Origin: Oscillibacter sp. MSJ-31
GTDB lineage: Bacteria; Bacillota; Clostridia; Oscillospirales; Oscillospiraceae
Length of the DNA stretch: 53,228 nt
NCBI RefSeq assembly: GCF_018918025.1
Contig: NZ_JAHLPT010000016.1
Span: forward strand, 1-53,228
Direction: 5' to 3'
Part shown: in pieces, positions 5,534 through 14,636 of the stretch
Position numbering within the stretch: the first letter of the stretch is position 1
How the letters are laid out: each line of letters begins with the position of its first letter
Translations under genes and position numbers: made by a program
The notes under the pieces: generated by a model
Database searches by the model: none
The model's input: only the letters and a program-made list of their open reading frames with translations
What the model was told of the DNA's origin: nothing

Positions 5534-7252
5534 ATGTATCAGGCGCTGTACCGCAAGTGGCGGCCCAAAACCTTTTCCGACGTGGTTGGGCAGGAGCACG
5601 TCACCGAAACGCTGCAGCGGCAGGTCGCGGAGGGACGGCTCTCGCACGCCTACCTTTTCACCGGCACGCGCGGCACGGGCAAAACCACCTGCGCAAAGAT
5701 CCTCGCCAAGGCAGTCAACTGCGAGCACCCCGAGAATGGTAACCCCTGCAACAAATGCCAGAGCTGCCTCGGCATCGAGTCCGGCGGCTTTCTCGATGTG
5801 ATGGAGCTCGACGCCGCCTCGAACAACGGCGTGGACCACGTCCGTGCGCTGCGGGACGAGGCCATCTACTCCCCCGCGCAGGTGAAAAAGCGTGTGTACA
5901 TCATCGACGAGGTGCACATGCTCTCCATCGCGGCGTTCAACGCGCTGCTGAAAATTCTGGAGGAGCCGCCGGAACACCTGATGTTCATTCTGGCGACGAC
6001 CGAGCTGCACAAGGTGCCCGCGACCATTCTCTCGCGCTGCCAGCGCTTTGCATTCCGGCGCATTCTGCCGCGCGAGATCGTGGGACGGCTGAACTACATC
6101 GCAGAGCAGGAGGGCATCGACCTCCGGCCGGACGGCGCGGAGCTGCTCGCGCACATTGCCGACGGCGCGCTGCGCGACGCGCTGAGCCTTCTGGACCAGT
6201 GTGCGGCGGCGGGCGGGACCATCGACAGCGCGGCGGTGCTCGACGCGCTGGGACTGGCGGGCAACCTCCAGACCGCGCAGCTGATGGACTGCGTTCTGCG
6301 GCGCGACACAAAGGCCGCGCTGCTGCTGCTCCACCGGCTCTACGGCAGCGGCAAGGACGTGGGCGCGGTGCTCGGCGAGCTGTCCGCGCTCACGCGCGAC
6401 CTGCTCATTTCCAAAACGGCTCCCGAGGGCGGCGCGGCGCTGCTCACGGGCGGCTACGACAGCCAGACGATGGACGGCCTTTTGCGGCAGGCTGACAGTG
6501 CGCGGCTCATCGCCATCTGCACCACGCTCCAGCGCACAGCGGCGGACATGAACGTGAGCGTCAACCGCCGCACGGATGCGGAGCTGTGTCTCCTGAAGCT
6601 CTGCGACGAAACGCTCTCCGGCGATTTGAGCGCCATCAACGCGCGGCTCGCACGGCTCGAACAGCAGATGGCCACGGGCGTGCGCTATTCCGCCGCAGAA
6701 GGCGCAGCGCAGGCGGAGAAGCCCGCTCCCGCAAAGACTGCGGCGAAGCCGACAGCCGTGGAGGACGAGGCACCGCCCCCGTGGGAGGACAGCGTGCCCG
6801 CGCCGGCGGACGGATCCTTTGACGACGCTCCCCCGCCCTACGGCGAGCCGGCAGAGCCGGAACGTCCGCAGAGCGCGACGCCGGCTCCTGCGCCGCAGGC
6901 CGCAGAGGCGAAGGCGGAAGCGTCCGCACCGACCGGTGACAGCGACATCTGGCTCGCGCTGATGGAGAGCTACAAAAACCGACTCACGCCCGACAAGCGT
7001 GCGTTCGTCGGTCAGGCGGACGGACGGCTCGCCAACGGCGTGCTGACGGTCTACTGTCCGACGGCGGTGACGAAGGCCATGCTCGATACCGAGGCGGTCG
7101 CCTCGGTGCTGCGCGAGGTGACGGGCCAGAGTGTCGGTCAGGCGATTGCCGTGCGCTTCGTGGTCGGCGAGCCGGAGGACGGGAAAAAACGCGACAAATT
7201 CCAGGACCTGCTGCGTATGGGCAGCAAGTTCGATAACTTCAACATCAAGTAA
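5534..7252 (+). CDS. dnaX: DNA polymerase III subunit gamma/tau
   Basis: 572 residues from ATG 5534 ([23 protein letters not shown], the standard DnaX start; the upstream in-frame bases lie within the SRP RNA). Walker [14 protein letters not shown] is near residue 45; the zinc-binding cluster C-x(n)-CNKCQSC follows; DEVHML is the Walker B; sensor residues are in [19 protein letters not shown]. Residues about 380-470 are an Ala/Pro-rich linker, followed by the tau-specific C-terminal domain ([21 protein letters not shown]). It forms the clamp loader core of the replicase. No A-rich frameshift slippery site of the E. coli type was seen in the linker. It is followed 19 bp later by the YbaB-family gene; recR, the usual next gene in Bacillus, is absent here. 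Confidence 0.96.
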   Translation: MYQALYRKWRPKTFSDVVGQEHVTETLQRQVAEGRLSHAYLFTGTRGTGKTTCAKILAKAVNCEHPENGNPCNKCQSCLGIESGGFLDVMELDAASNNGVDHVRALRDEAIYSPAQVKKRVYIIDEVHMLSIAAFNALLKILEEPPEHLMFILATTELHKVPATILSRCQRFAFRRILPREIVGRLNYIAEQEGIDLRPDGAELLAHIADGALRDALSLLDQCAAAGGTIDSAAVLDALGLAGNLQTAQLMDCVLRRDTKAALLLLHRLYGSGKDVGAVLGELSALTRDLLISKTAPEGGAALLTGGYDSQTMDGLLRQADSARLIAICTTLQRTAADMNVSVNRRTDAELCLLKLCDETLSGDLSAINARLARLEQQMATGVRYSAAEGAAQAEKPAPAKTAAKPTAVEDEAPPPWEDSVPAPADGSFDDAPPPYGEPAEPERPQSATPAPAPQAAEAKAEASAPTGDSDIWLALMESYKNRLTPDKRAFVGQADGRLANGVLTVYCPTAVTKAMLDTEAVASVLREVTGQSVGQAIAVRFVVGEPEDGKKRDKFQDLLRMGSKFDNFNIK

Positions 7253-7271
7253 CATCAGGAGGAATACGGAT

Positions 7272-7637
7272 ATGGCAAAGGGTTACAGCGCGCGCCGCGG
7301 CTTCTCGAACGGCGCGGGACAGGCGGCGCAGCAGATGCAGATGCAGCAGAAGCTCATGCAGATGCAGCAGGAGATGGCGAAGGCTCAGCAGGAGGTCGAG
7401 GAGGCCACCTTCACAGCGAGCGTCGGCGGCGGTGCCGTCAGCGCTGCGGCAAACGGCAAGAAGGAGATCACCGCGCTCACCATCAAGCCCGAGGCGGTCG
7501 ATCCCGAGGACGTCGAGATGCTGCAGGACCTCGTGATCTCTGCGGTCAACGAGGCGCTGCGGCAGGCGGACGACGCGATGAGCAACCGCATGAACAGCTT
7601 CACCAGCGGTCTGAACATCCCCGGTCTGGGGCTGTAA
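7272..7637 (+). CDS. YbaB/EbfC family nucleoid-associated protein
   Basis: 121 residues from ATG 7272 with AGGAGGA 9 bases upstream. The N-terminal half is a Gln/Met-rich helix ([24 protein letters not shown]), followed by [56 protein letters not shown], the YbaB core. The family forms dimers that bind DNA and is nearly always encoded after dnaX, as here (B. subtilis yaaK). The C-terminus is Gly/Leu-rich (NIPGLGL), as is usual. A good terminator follows. Confidence 0.93.
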   Translation: MAKGYSARRGFSNGAGQAAQQMQMQQKLMQMQQEMAKAQQEVEEATFTASVGGGAVSAAANGKKEITALTIKPEAVDPEDVEMLQDLVISAVNEALRQADDAMSNRMNSFTSGLNIPGLGL

Positions 7638-7653
7638 GCGCAGAATACAGCAA

Positions 7654-7690
7654 GGAGACGCCATCCATCGGACGGCGTCTCCTGTTTTTT
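7654..7690 (+). terminator. Terminator of the dnaX operon
   Basis: Stem GGAGACGCC/GGCGTCTCC, 11-base loop, then TGTTTTTT. Its T-tract runs into the 3' end of the convergent MATE gene. Confidence 0.88.
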
Positions 7691-9068
7691 ATTTTTGGCT
7701 CAGGCGTTCGCCGGCCGCGCGCAGCGTCCTGCGCAGAAAGATGGCCGAGAGCGTCAGACTCACGAGCTCGGCGATGGGGAACGACCACCACACCAGCTCC
7801 AGCCGTCCGGTCAGGGAGAGCAGATACGCCACCGGCAGCAGCACGCAGATCTGGCGGCAGACCGAGACGATCAGACTGTAAAACGGCGTGCCGAGCGCCT
7901 GAAAGACGCTGCCCGAGACGATGCAGAAGCCCGCGAGCGGGAACGTCAGGCCGATGATGCGCAGCGCGGTCCTGCCGATGGTCAGCATCTCCTCCGAGGG
8001 GGAGAAGAGACTGAGCAGCGTACCGGGGATGATCTCGAAGAGCGCAAGACCCACGCACATGATGGCAATGGCTGTGACAGCCGAAAGGCGGATCGTCCTG
8101 CGGAAGCGCTCCGGCTTGCCCGCACCGTAGTTGTACGAAATGATAGGCACCATCGCGTTATTCAGGCCGAAGATGGGCATGAAAATGAAGCTCTGGAGCT
8201 TAAAGTACGCGCCGAACACTGCCGTCGCCGCCTCGGTAAAGGAGATGAGGATCTTGTTCATGCCGAACACCATCACCGAGCCGATGGACTGCATGATGAT
8301 GGACGGCACGCCGACCGCGTAGATCTCTTTGATCGTCGCGGCGTGGGGATGGATCTCGCGGCGGCGCAGATGCACGTCGGGATTGCGCGTGAGGTTGAGA
8401 TAGAAGCCGATGGACGCGCCGACGAGCTGACCGATAACGGTGGCAATCGCCGCACCGGCGACCTCCAGCCGCGGGAAGCCGAGCAGGCCGAAAATGAGGA
8501 TGGGGTCGAGAACGATGTTGGTGGCCGCGCCGGCGATCTGCGTGATCATGGAGAGGTTCGTGCGTCCCGTCGATTGCAGCAGGCGCTCATTATACATCTG
8601 GAAGAACAGGCCGATCGAGCAGCCGATGCAGACGGTCACATAGCCGCGTCCGTAAGTGATGATCTGCGGGTTGTCCGTCTGAAAGCGGAAGAACGGTCCC
8701 GCAAGCGTCCAGCCAATGAGGGCGAAGAGCACAAAATTGCACAGCGTGAGGAACAGGCCGACATTCGCCGCGCGGTCCGCGCCCGCCTGATTCTTCTCGC
8801 CCAGCGAGCGGGAGAGCAGGGCGTTCATGCCCACGCCCGTGCCGCCGGAAAAGGCGATGCACAGCGTCTGGAGCGGGAACGCGAGCGACACGGCGTTCAT
8901 CGCGTCCTGACTGAGCTTTGCCACAAAGATACTGTCCACCACGTTGTAGAGCGCCTGAAACAGCATGGATACCATCATCGGCACCGCCATGCTGAAGAGC
9001 AGCCTGCCGACCGGCATGGTGCCCATTTTATTTTCCTGTAGGATCTCTTCTCTGATATTCTCGTCCAT
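7689..9068 (-). CDS. MATE family efflux transporter
   Basis: 459 residues with about 12 membrane helices in the two-fold MATE arrangement. The start MGTMPVGRLLFSMAVPMMVSMLFQALYNVVDSIFVAKLSQDAMNAVSLAFPLQ is typical of the DinF/MepA-like branch, which uses Na+ or H+ gradients to export cationic drugs or metabolites. ATG 9068 is taken, with a GGAG motif upstream; Met15 is an alternative. It is transcribed leftward after prfB from which it is separated by a hairpin, and it converges on the dnaX operon. The substrate cannot be told from sequence. Confidence 0.92.
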   Translation of the reverse strand: MDENIREEILQENKMGTMPVGRLLFSMAVPMMVSMLFQALYNVVDSIFVAKLSQDAMNAVSLAFPLQTLCIAFSGGTGVGMNALLSRSLGEKNQAGADRAANVGLFLTLCNFVLFALIGWTLAGPFFRFQTDNPQIITYGRGYVTVCIGCSIGLFFQMYNERLLQSTGRTNLSMITQIAGAATNIVLDPILIFGLLGFPRLEVAGAAIATVIGQLVGASIGFYLNLTRNPDVHLRRREIHPHAATIKEIYAVGVPSIIMQSIGSVMVFGMNKILISFTEAATAVFGAYFKLQSFIFMPIFGLNNAMVPIISYNYGAGKPERFRRTIRLSAVTAIAIMCVGLALFEIIPGTLLSLFSPSEEMLTIGRTALRIIGLTFPLAGFCIVSGSVFQALGTPFYSLIVSVCRQICVLLPVAYLLSLTGRLELVWWSFPIAELVSLTLSAIFLRRTLRAAGERLSQK

Positions 9069-9092
9069 TTTCCGTATCTCCGTGCGTGAAAG

Positions 9093-9124
9093 GGTGCTCC
9101 GCCCGGCGGACAGAGCACCTTTTT
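9093..9124. terminator. Hairpin between prfB and the MATE gene
   Basis: Stem GGTGCTC/GAGCACC with internal CCGCC/GGCGG pairing. The T-tract is better on the plus strand (TTTTT at 9120-9124) than on the minus strand (CTTTC), but only minus-strand genes lie here. It probably ends the prfB transcript. Confidence 0.6.
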
Positions 9125-9126
9125 CT

Positions 9127-10251
9127 TTATTTTTTCAGTTCGCCGTTCGCGGCCTTGGTGAGGTAGGCGTTGATGAAGCCGTCGAGGTCGCCGTCCATGA
9201 CCGCCTGAATGTTGCCGGTCTCGTAGTCCGTGCGCGTATCCTTGACGAGTTGGTAGGGCATGAAGACATAGGAGCGGATCTGACTGCCCCATTCGATCTT
9301 GAGCTGCACGCCCTTGAGGTCGCTGATCTTCTCCGCGTGCTGCTGGATCTTCAGCTCCATGAGCTTGGATTTGAGCATCTGCATGGCGTAGTCGCGGTTC
9401 TGGAACTGGCTGCGCTGCGTCTGGCAGGCGGTGACGATGCCGGTGGGGATATGAATGAGACGCACCGCAGACGAGGTCTTATTGACGTGCTGGCCGCCCG
9501 CGCCGGAGGAGCGGTAGACCTGCATTTCAATGTCCTCGGGTCGAATGTCGACCTCGATGTCGTTGGGCAGCTCGGGCATGACCTCGAGCGCGGCGAAGCT
9601 CGTCTGGCGGCGGGCGTTCGCGTCAAAGGGGGAAACGCGCACCAGACGGTGGACGCCGTTCTCACTCTTGAGATAGCCGTAGGCGTTCTCGCCCTTGACC
9701 ATGACCGTCGCGCTCTTGATGCCGGCCTCTTCGCCGTCGATATAGTCCATCATCTCGAACTCGAAGCCGTGCTTGTTTGCCCACTGCATATACATACGGT
9801 AGAGCATCTGCGTCCAGTCCTGCGCCTCGGTGCCGCCCGCGCCAGCGTGGAAGGTCAGAATGGCGTTGCAGTTATCGTACTCGCCGGAGAGCAGCGTCGT
9901 GAGGCGGACCTCCTCGATCCGCTTCTCCAGATCGGCGAAGCCCTCCTCCAGCTCGGGCAGCAGGCTGGCGTCGTCCATCTCGTTGCCCATGTCGATGAGG
10001 GCGAGCAGGTCGTCGCGCGTGGAGACGAGCTTTTCAAAGCGGTGGACCTTATTCTGCAGCTGCTTGGTGCGCATCTGATTGGCCTGCGAGCGCTCGATGT
10101 CGTTCCAGAAGCCGTCCTCATGCGCCTCGGCCTCGAGCCGCGCGATCTCGTGCTTGGAGGATTCGATGTCAAGCGCCTTCTGAAGGTTTTCAAACGTGTC
10201 GCTCATGGCGAGCAGCTTCTGCTTATAGGAATCGTATTCGATAACAGCCAT
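9127..10251 (-). CDS. prfB: Peptide chain release factor 2
   Basis: 374 residues. The stop-codon-recognition motif SPF (VRVSPFDANARRQTSF, about residue 207) and the catalytic GGQ loop (SSGAGGQHVNKTSSAVRL, about residue 250) identify RF2, which reads UGA and UAA. The N-terminal coiled-coil domain is complete (MAVIEYDSYKQKLLAMSDTFENLQKALD...). The gene is one uninterrupted frame: the autoregulatory +1 frameshift found near codon 25 of many prfB genes is absent. It has its own promoter. Confidence 0.96.
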   Translation of the reverse strand: MAVIEYDSYKQKLLAMSDTFENLQKALDIESSKHEIARLEAEAHEDGFWNDIERSQANQMRTKQLQNKVHRFEKLVSTRDDLLALIDMGNEMDDASLLPELEEGFADLEKRIEEVRLTTLLSGEYDNCNAILTFHAGAGGTEAQDWTQMLYRMYMQWANKHGFEFEMMDYIDGEEAGIKSATVMVKGENAYGYLKSENGVHRLVRVSPFDANARRQTSFAALEVMPELPNDIEVDIRPEDIEMQVYRSSGAGGQHVNKTSSAVRLIHIPTGIVTACQTQRSQFQNRDYAMQMLKSKLMELKIQQHAEKISDLKGVQLKIEWGSQIRSYVFMPYQLVKDTRTDYETGNIQAVMDGDLDGFINAYLTKAANGELKK

Positions 10252-10287
10252 GGTGATCTCCTCTTCTCATACTGCATTAGCCGAAAA

Positions 10288-10316
10288 AGTATATCATACC
10301 GCCGCGCGAAAGGCAA
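10288..10316 (-). promoter_or_regulatory. Promoter of prfB
   Basis: On the minus strand TTGCCT (complement of 10311-10316), 17 bp, TATACT (complement of 10288-10293), about 37 bp upstream of the prfB start codon. Confidence 0.75.
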
Positions 10317-10318
10317 GA

Positions 10319-10343
10319 AAAATCCGCCTCGGCGGCGGATTTT
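10319..10343 (-). terminator. Second terminator upstream of the prfB promoter
   Basis: Stem AAAATCCGCC/GGCGGATTTT with a five-base loop. On the minus strand it is followed by TTTTTC, and it abuts the -35 box of prfB, insulating prfB from the small upstream gene. Confidence 0.7.
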
Positions 10344-10386
10344 CCCAATTTTTTATCGTCAACGGTGCAAACTGCCCCATAAAAAC

Positions 10387-10411
10387 AAAAAATCCACGCA
10401 TCCCTGCGTGG
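10387..10411 (-). terminator. Terminator of the small gene at 10427
   Basis: Minus-strand stem CCACGCA/TGCGTGG with a GGGA loop, followed by ATTTTTT, 15 bp after the stop codon. Confidence 0.8.
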
Positions 10412-10426
10412 TTCCGTTTTGGTCGC

Positions 10427-10507
10427 TCAGCGCTCGCTGACGATCTGCTCCGTCGTGCCGAAGATCATGTCATCGACGTCGAAGCCCTTGAAGTTTTCAA
10501 ACATCAT
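10427..10507 (-). CDS. Small protein of 26 residues with its own promoter and terminator
   Basis: The frame reads MMFENFKGFDVDDMIFGTTE and then QIVSER before TGA. AAAGGAG lies 12 bases before the first ATG. A promoter (10548-10576) and a terminator (10387-10411) bracket it exactly, so it is a monocistronic unit of about 150 nt. The product is acidic (about seven Asp/Glu against three Lys/Arg) with no membrane segment or Cys. I do not recognise a family. Alternatively the unit may be a small RNA whose reading frame is incidental, but the ribosome binding site spacing argues for translation. Confidence 0.55.
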   Translation of the reverse strand: MMFENFKGFDVDDMIFGTTEQIVSER

Positions 10508-10547
10508 ATTGGTTCTCACGCTCCTTTCTCTTTTCAATTCCAAGAGT

Positions 10548-10576
10548 ATGATACCACTTCTCTGTCAAGTGCGCAA
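10548..10576 (-). promoter_or_regulatory. Promoter of the 26-residue gene
   Basis: On the minus strand TTGCGC (complement of 10571-10576), 17 bp, TATCAT (complement of 10548-10553). A perfect TTGACA also occurs in the spacer but is not correctly spaced from a -10. Confidence 0.6.
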
Positions 10577-10643
10577 GCGTGATTTTCCACATATTTCACA
10601 AAAATATTTTCGTCGTTTTGTGCTTTACGCTAATTCGTTTTGC

Positions 10644-10673
10644 TTGTTTCCGCTCAAAGCCCTGTGGTAAAAT
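10644..10673 (+). promoter_or_regulatory. Promoter of mnmG
   Basis: TTGTTT (10644-10649), 18 bp, TAAAAT (10668-10673), 42 bp before the mnmG start. Confidence 0.55.
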
Positions 10674-10714
10674 AATATATCCAATTTTGTTCTTCGGGAG
10701 GCGAGAGGACGCCT

Positions 10715-12601
10715 ATGTACGAATTTTTTGCCGGCGACTACGACGTTGCCGTCATCGGCGCGGGCCATGCCGGCATTGAAGCCGCGCTCGCAAGCGCGCG
10801 GTTGGGACGGAAAACGGTCTGCTTCACCATCAACCTTGACGCGGTGGGCAATATGCCCTGCAACCCTGCCATCGGCGGCACGGGTAAGGGCCATCTTGTG
10901 CGCGAGCTGGACGCGCTCGGCGGCGAGATGGCAAAGGCCGCCGACCGCGCCTGCATCCAGTACCGCCTTTTGAACCGCGGCAAGGGCCCCGCCGTGTGGT
11001 CTCTGCGCGCGCAGGCGGACCGCCGCCGCTATCAGCAGATCATGAAGCATACGCTCGAGCGGCAGGAAAACCTGACGCTCCGGCAGGCGGAGATCGTGGA
11101 GCTGCGCGTGGAAAACGGCGCAGTCTCCGCCGTCGTCACCGCGACGGGCGCGGTGTTCGGCGCAAAGGCCGTCATCCTCTGCTCGGGAACCTACCTTGAC
11201 GGGCGCACCATCGTGGGCGAATGTATTCAGTCAAGCGGCCCCGATGGGATGCACGCAAGCCTGCCGCTCGCGGAGCGGCTGCGCGCGCTCGGACTTCCTC
11301 TGCGCCGCTTCAAGACCGGCACGCCCCCGCGCGTCAACGCCCGCAGCGTCGATTTCTCCAAAATGGAGCGGCAGGATGGCGACGCCGAGCCGCTGCCGTT
11401 CTCGTTCACGACCGAGCACGTTCCCTGCAATCAGGCGGTGTGCTACCTCACCTACACGAACGAGGAGACACATCGCATCATCCGCGAAAATCTCGACCGC
11501 AGCCCCATCTACTCCGGTGTGATCGAGGGCATCGGGCCGCGCTACTGCCCGAGCATCGAGACGAAGATCGTCCGCTTCGCGGACAAGCCCCGCCACCAGC
11601 TCTTCATCGAGCCGATGGGGCTTGATACCGAGGAGCTGTACATTCAGGGCTTTTCCTCCTCGATGCCCGAGGACGTACAGGTGCGGATGGTCCATACCAT
11701 TCCGGGGCTTGAGCACGCGGAGATCATGCGCCCCGCCTACGCCATTGAGTACGACTGCATCGACCCCACCGCGCTCAAGCCTACGCTGGAAACGAAAGCC
11801 ATCGCGGGGCTGTACGGCGCGGGGCAGTTCAACGGCTCGTCCGGTTACGAGGAGGCCGCCGTACAGGGCTTTGTTGCCGGCGTGAACGCCGCGCGCAGGC
11901 TCGCGGGGCAGTCTCCCTTTGTCCTCTCCCGCTCGGAGAGCTACATCGGCACACTCATCGACAATCTTGTGACCAAGGGTACGAACGAGCCCTACCGCAT
12001 CATGACGAGCCGCAGCGAATACCGCCTGCTTCTGCGGCAGGACAACGCCGACCGGCGGCTCACAAAGCTCGGGCACGACATCGGCCTCATCTCCGACGAG
12101 CGTCTTGCCGCCGTGGAGGAAAAGTACGCCGCCGTCGCGCGGGAGATCAAACGGCTCGAGCACACCGGCCTTCCCGCGAGCGAAGCGCTCAACGCGCTGC
12201 TGCGCTCTCGCGGCACGGCGGAGATCACGGACGGCAGCCCGCTCATCGCGCTGCTGCGCCGCCCGCAGCTGCGCTACAACGATCTGCGGGCCTTCGACGC
12301 CGGCTGCGCCGCCTGCCCGCAGGACGTCGCCGAGCAGGTGGAGATCACCGTGAAGTACGAGGGCTACATCCGCCGCCAGATGGCTGAGGTCGAGGAGTTT
12401 ACGCGGCTCGAGAGCCGCCTGCTGCCCGAGGAGCTTGACTATTCCGGCATCGACGGCCTGCGGCTCGAGGCGCGGGAAAAGTTAGCCGCCATCCGTCCCC
12501 GTTCGCTCGGACAGGCGGGGCGCATTTCGGGCGTCTCTCCCGCCGACCTCGCCGCCCTGATGATTTTTTTGGAAAAGGAGAAGCGCCATGAAAATTCTTG
12601 A
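10715..12601 (+). CDS. mnmG: tRNA uridine-5-carboxymethylaminomethyl(34) synthesis enzyme MnmG
   Basis: 628 residues, the usual GidA/MnmG length. It begins with the FAD Rossmann motif [21 protein letters not shown] and the downstream signature [16 protein letters not shown]. The central region has the two MnmG stretches [13 protein letters not shown] and [19 protein letters not shown]. The C-terminal part ([13 protein letters not shown]...[38 protein letters not shown]) is the helical MnmE-binding domain. With MnmE it modifies U34 of certain tRNAs using FAD and methylene-THF. mnmE is not in the window. The gene overlaps the next one by 14 bp, so the two are translationally coupled. Confidence 0.97.
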   Translation: MYEFFAGDYDVAVIGAGHAGIEAALASARLGRKTVCFTINLDAVGNMPCNPAIGGTGKGHLVRELDALGGEMAKAADRACIQYRLLNRGKGPAVWSLRAQADRRRYQQIMKHTLERQENLTLRQAEIVELRVENGAVSAVVTATGAVFGAKAVILCSGTYLDGRTIVGECIQSSGPDGMHASLPLAERLRALGLPLRRFKTGTPPRVNARSVDFSKMERQDGDAEPLPFSFTTEHVPCNQAVCYLTYTNEETHRIIRENLDRSPIYSGVIEGIGPRYCPSIETKIVRFADKPRHQLFIEPMGLDTEELYIQGFSSSMPEDVQVRMVHTIPGLEHAEIMRPAYAIEYDCIDPTALKPTLETKAIAGLYGAGQFNGSSGYEEAAVQGFVAGVNAARRLAGQSPFVLSRSESYIGTLIDNLVTKGTNEPYRIMTSRSEYRLLLRQDNADRRLTKLGHDIGLISDERLAAVEEKYAAVAREIKRLEHTGLPASEALNALLRSRGTAEITDGSPLIALLRRPQLRYNDLRAFDAGCAACPQDVAEQVEITVKYEGYIRRQMAEVEEFTRLESRLLPEELDYSGIDGLRLEAREKLAAIRPRSLGQAGRISGVSPADLAALMIFLEKEKRHENS

Positions 12602-13229
12602 CCTGACCCACCTCATTGAAGAGGCCATGCCCGTCTATCCCGAGACCGAGCCGCCGAAGCTCACGCCCTCGAACACCTTTGAGCAGCACGGCTTCCGTGA
12701 AACGCTGCTGACGATGGGCTCCCACACCGGCACGCACATGGACGCCCCCGCGCATATGCTGCGCGACGGCAAGACGCTCGATCAATTTCCGGCGGACAAG
12801 TACATCGGCACGGCCTATGTGCTCGACTGCTCCGCCCTTGCGGGAAAGGAGATCCCCAAAGCGTGGCTCCAGCTCCATGCCTCGGAGATCGAGGCCGCAG
12901 ACTTCCTGCTCTTCTACACCGGCTGGGAGAAATATTGGGGCAGCGAGCAGTACTTCTCCCCCTTCCCCGTGCTCTCGCTTGAGGCGGCGGAGTACCTTGC
13001 CGCCTTTCCGCTCAAGGGCGTCGGCACCGACGCCATCTCCATCGACCCAATGGACACGGTGGACTATCCTGTGCACAAGATCCTGCTCGGCGCAGGCTTT
13101 GTGAACACGGAGAATCTCTGCAATCTCGCCTCCCTTGTGGGGAAAACCTTCCCCTACGCGACGCTCCCCCTGCGCTTCAGGAACGCTGACGGCTCGCCCG
13201 TGCGCGCCGTCGCCATGCTGGAGGATTGA
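12588..13229 (+). CDS. Cyclase family protein (kynurenine-formamidase-like metal hydrolase)
   Basis: 213 residues from ATG 12588, with GGAG upstream inside mnmG. The motif [12 protein letters not shown] (about residues 46-57) is the Zn/Mn-binding signature of the PF04199 'putative cyclase' family, which includes bacterial kynurenine formamidase and isatin hydrolase. The later [10 protein letters not shown] and [18 protein letters not shown] segments also fit. No tryptophan-degradation genes are nearby, so the substrate is open. Coupling to mnmG is probably an accident of compaction. Confidence 0.85.
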   Translation: MKILDLTHLIEEAMPVYPETEPPKLTPSNTFEQHGFRETLLTMGSHTGTHMDAPAHMLRDGKTLDQFPADKYIGTAYVLDCSALAGKEIPKAWLQLHASEIEAADFLLFYTGWEKYWGSEQYFSPFPVLSLEAAEYLAAFPLKGVGTDAISIDPMDTVDYPVHKILLGAGFVNTENLCNLASLVGKTFPYATLPLRFRNADGSPVRAVAMLED

Positions 13230-13234
13230 ACGAA

Positions 13235-13263
13235 AAGCTGTTCTGCCGTGGGCAGAGCGGCTT
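13235..13263 (+). terminator. Hairpin after the cyclase gene
   Basis: Interrupted stem AAGC-G-TTCTGCC/GGCAGAG-C-GCTT with a GTG loop, right after the stop. The following bases are CC then TTATATTA, so the tract is imperfect. Confidence 0.5.
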
Positions 13264-13289
13264 CCTTATATTATATAATGATGGAATGC

Positions 13290-13323
13290 GGCAAAGCCTC
13301 CGGTTTGCACCGGAGGCTTTGCC
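13290..13323. terminator. Strong bidirectional hairpin between convergent genes
   Basis: A perfect 14-base stem GGCAAAGCCTCCGG/CCGGAGGCTTTGCC with a six-base loop sits between the cyclase gene (plus) and argF (minus). Neither side has a long T run. Confidence 0.6.
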
Positions 13324-13366
13324 GTGAGTGAAGAAAAGATCGTCGCCCTTGAGCGAGTTGTTTCGA

Positions 13367-14362
13367 TCAGACGTTGCCGATGGTGGCGACCATGACAGCC
13401 TTGATGGTGTGCATACGGTTCTCGGCCTCGTCGAACACCTTGGAGTTCGGGGAGAGGAACACCTCGTCGGTGACCTCGCGGATGTCGTAGCCGAGCTCCA
13501 TCTGGCTCTTGGCCATGGTGGTGTCGAAGTCGTGGAAGGAGGGCAGGCAGTGCAGGAAGATGCAGTCGCTGTTCTCGGTGGCCTTCATCACGTCGCCGGT
13601 GACCTTGTAGGGGGTGAGCTGCTTCACGCGCTCGGGGATCTTGTCCTCCTCGCCCATGGAAGCCCAGATATCGGTGTAGAGAGCGTCGGCGCCCTTGAGC
13701 AGAGCCTTGTCCTCGCCGTACTCGACGACGGCGCCGGTCTCCTTGGCGACCTCGCGGCAATACTCCACGACGTCAGCGGCGGGAGCGAGCTCCTTCGGGC
13801 CCCAGCCGACATAGTGCATGCCGAGCTTGGCGCAGATGTACATCAGGCAGTAGGCCACGTTGTTGCGGGTATCGCCGCAGAAAACGAGCTTGCACTTGTT
13901 GAGGGGCTTCTTGGTGTTCTCCATCAGGGTGAGGATGTCGGCGAGCGCCTGGGTGGGATGATCGACGTCGGTCAGACCGTTCCACACGGGAACGCCGGCG
14001 TTGGCTGCGAGACCCTCGACGACCTTCTGGTCGTAGCCGCGGTACTCGATGCCGTCGAAGAAGCGGCCGAGGACCTTCGCGGTGTCGACCATGGTCTCCT
14101 TCTTGCCCATCTGGGAGGACTTGGAATCGAGGAACGTGACGTGCGCGCCTTCGTCATAGGCGGCGACCTCAAACGCGCAGCGGGTGCGGGTGGAGGTCTT
14201 CTCGAAGAGCAGAACGATGTTCTTGCCGGCGAGCAGGTTGCCGCGGATGCCGGCGCGCTTCTTCGCCTTCAGATCGGCGGCGAGGTTGAGCATATAGCGG
14301 ATCTCATCGGGGGTGAAATCCTTCAGCGTGAGAAAAGAACGGCCTTTGAGATTAACAGGCAT
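13367..14362 (-). CDS. argF: Ornithine carbamoyltransferase
   Basis: 331 residues from ATG 14362 (MPVNLKGRSFLTLKDFTPDEI), with GGAGGA upstream; a further in-frame ATG at 14380 lacks a site. Family motifs: FEKTSTRTRCAFE (carbamoyl-phosphate loop, about residue 53), DHPTQALADILT (about 135) and HCLPSFHD (about 268). It makes citrulline from ornithine and carbamoyl phosphate, or works in reverse in the deiminase pathway. No arc or other arg genes are adjacent, so biosynthetic versus catabolic use cannot be decided (argF or arcB). It lies divergent from an AraC regulator, which may control it. Confidence 0.95.
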   Translation of the reverse strand: MPVNLKGRSFLTLKDFTPDEIRYMLNLAADLKAKKRAGIRGNLLAGKNIVLLFEKTSTRTRCAFEVAAYDEGAHVTFLDSKSSQMGKKETMVDTAKVLGRFFDGIEYRGYDQKVVEGLAANAGVPVWNGLTDVDHPTQALADILTLMENTKKPLNKCKLVFCGDTRNNVAYCLMYICAKLGMHYVGWGPKELAPAADVVEYCREVAKETGAVVEYGEDKALLKGADALYTDIWASMGEEDKIPERVKQLTPYKVTGDVMKATENSDCIFLHCLPSFHDFDTTMAKSQMELGYDIREVTDEVFLSPNSKVFDEAENRMHTIKAVMVATIGNV

Positions 14363-14541
14363 GGGATAGTCCTCCTTCAAGATAGTTCGCCCCCAATGGG
14401 GGAAATTGACTCATGTTCTGTACATAGCATACCAATTTTTGAAAAACGTGCTGGACATTTTCAGTTATTTTTCTTGTATTTAACGGCAAATTTGCGCGGC
14501 GCGCCCTTTGCCGCTCCGCTTCCCTGCGAGCTTTCCGGCAC

Positions 14542-14579
14542 TTGCCAAATGGGGCGCCTCTACGGTATACTATATACCG
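14542..14579 (+). promoter_or_regulatory. Promoter of the AraC gene with overlapping operator-like palindrome
   Basis: TTGCCA (14542-14547), 18 bp, TATACT (14566-14571). A palindrome CGGTATA-CTA-TATACCG (14563-14579) covers the -10 box, the usual place for a repressor or autoregulator site. About 60 bp upstream of the AraC start. Confidence 0.65.
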
Positions 14580-14636
14580 AAACAACGCATAAAGCAACCC
14601 CGCGCCGTCCGGCGCGGGCCGAATGAGGTGACCGAT

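Noticed and set aside
5513-7255. A 580-codon frame antisense to dnaX (similar long frames oppose prfB, the MATE gene, hydA and hutU)
   Set aside because: Arg/His/Ala-rich low-information translations caused by GC-rich codon use; no ribosome binding sites or recognised domains.
9127-10251. Programmed +1 frameshift in prfB
   Set aside because: Looked for the in-frame stop near codon 25 expected in autoregulated prfB genes; the frame is continuous and complete, so no recoding is needed.
12588-13229. Tryptophan/kynurenine pathway gene
   Set aside because: The cyclase-family motif alone does not fix the substrate, and no kynurenine genes are nearby, so no kynB symbol was given.
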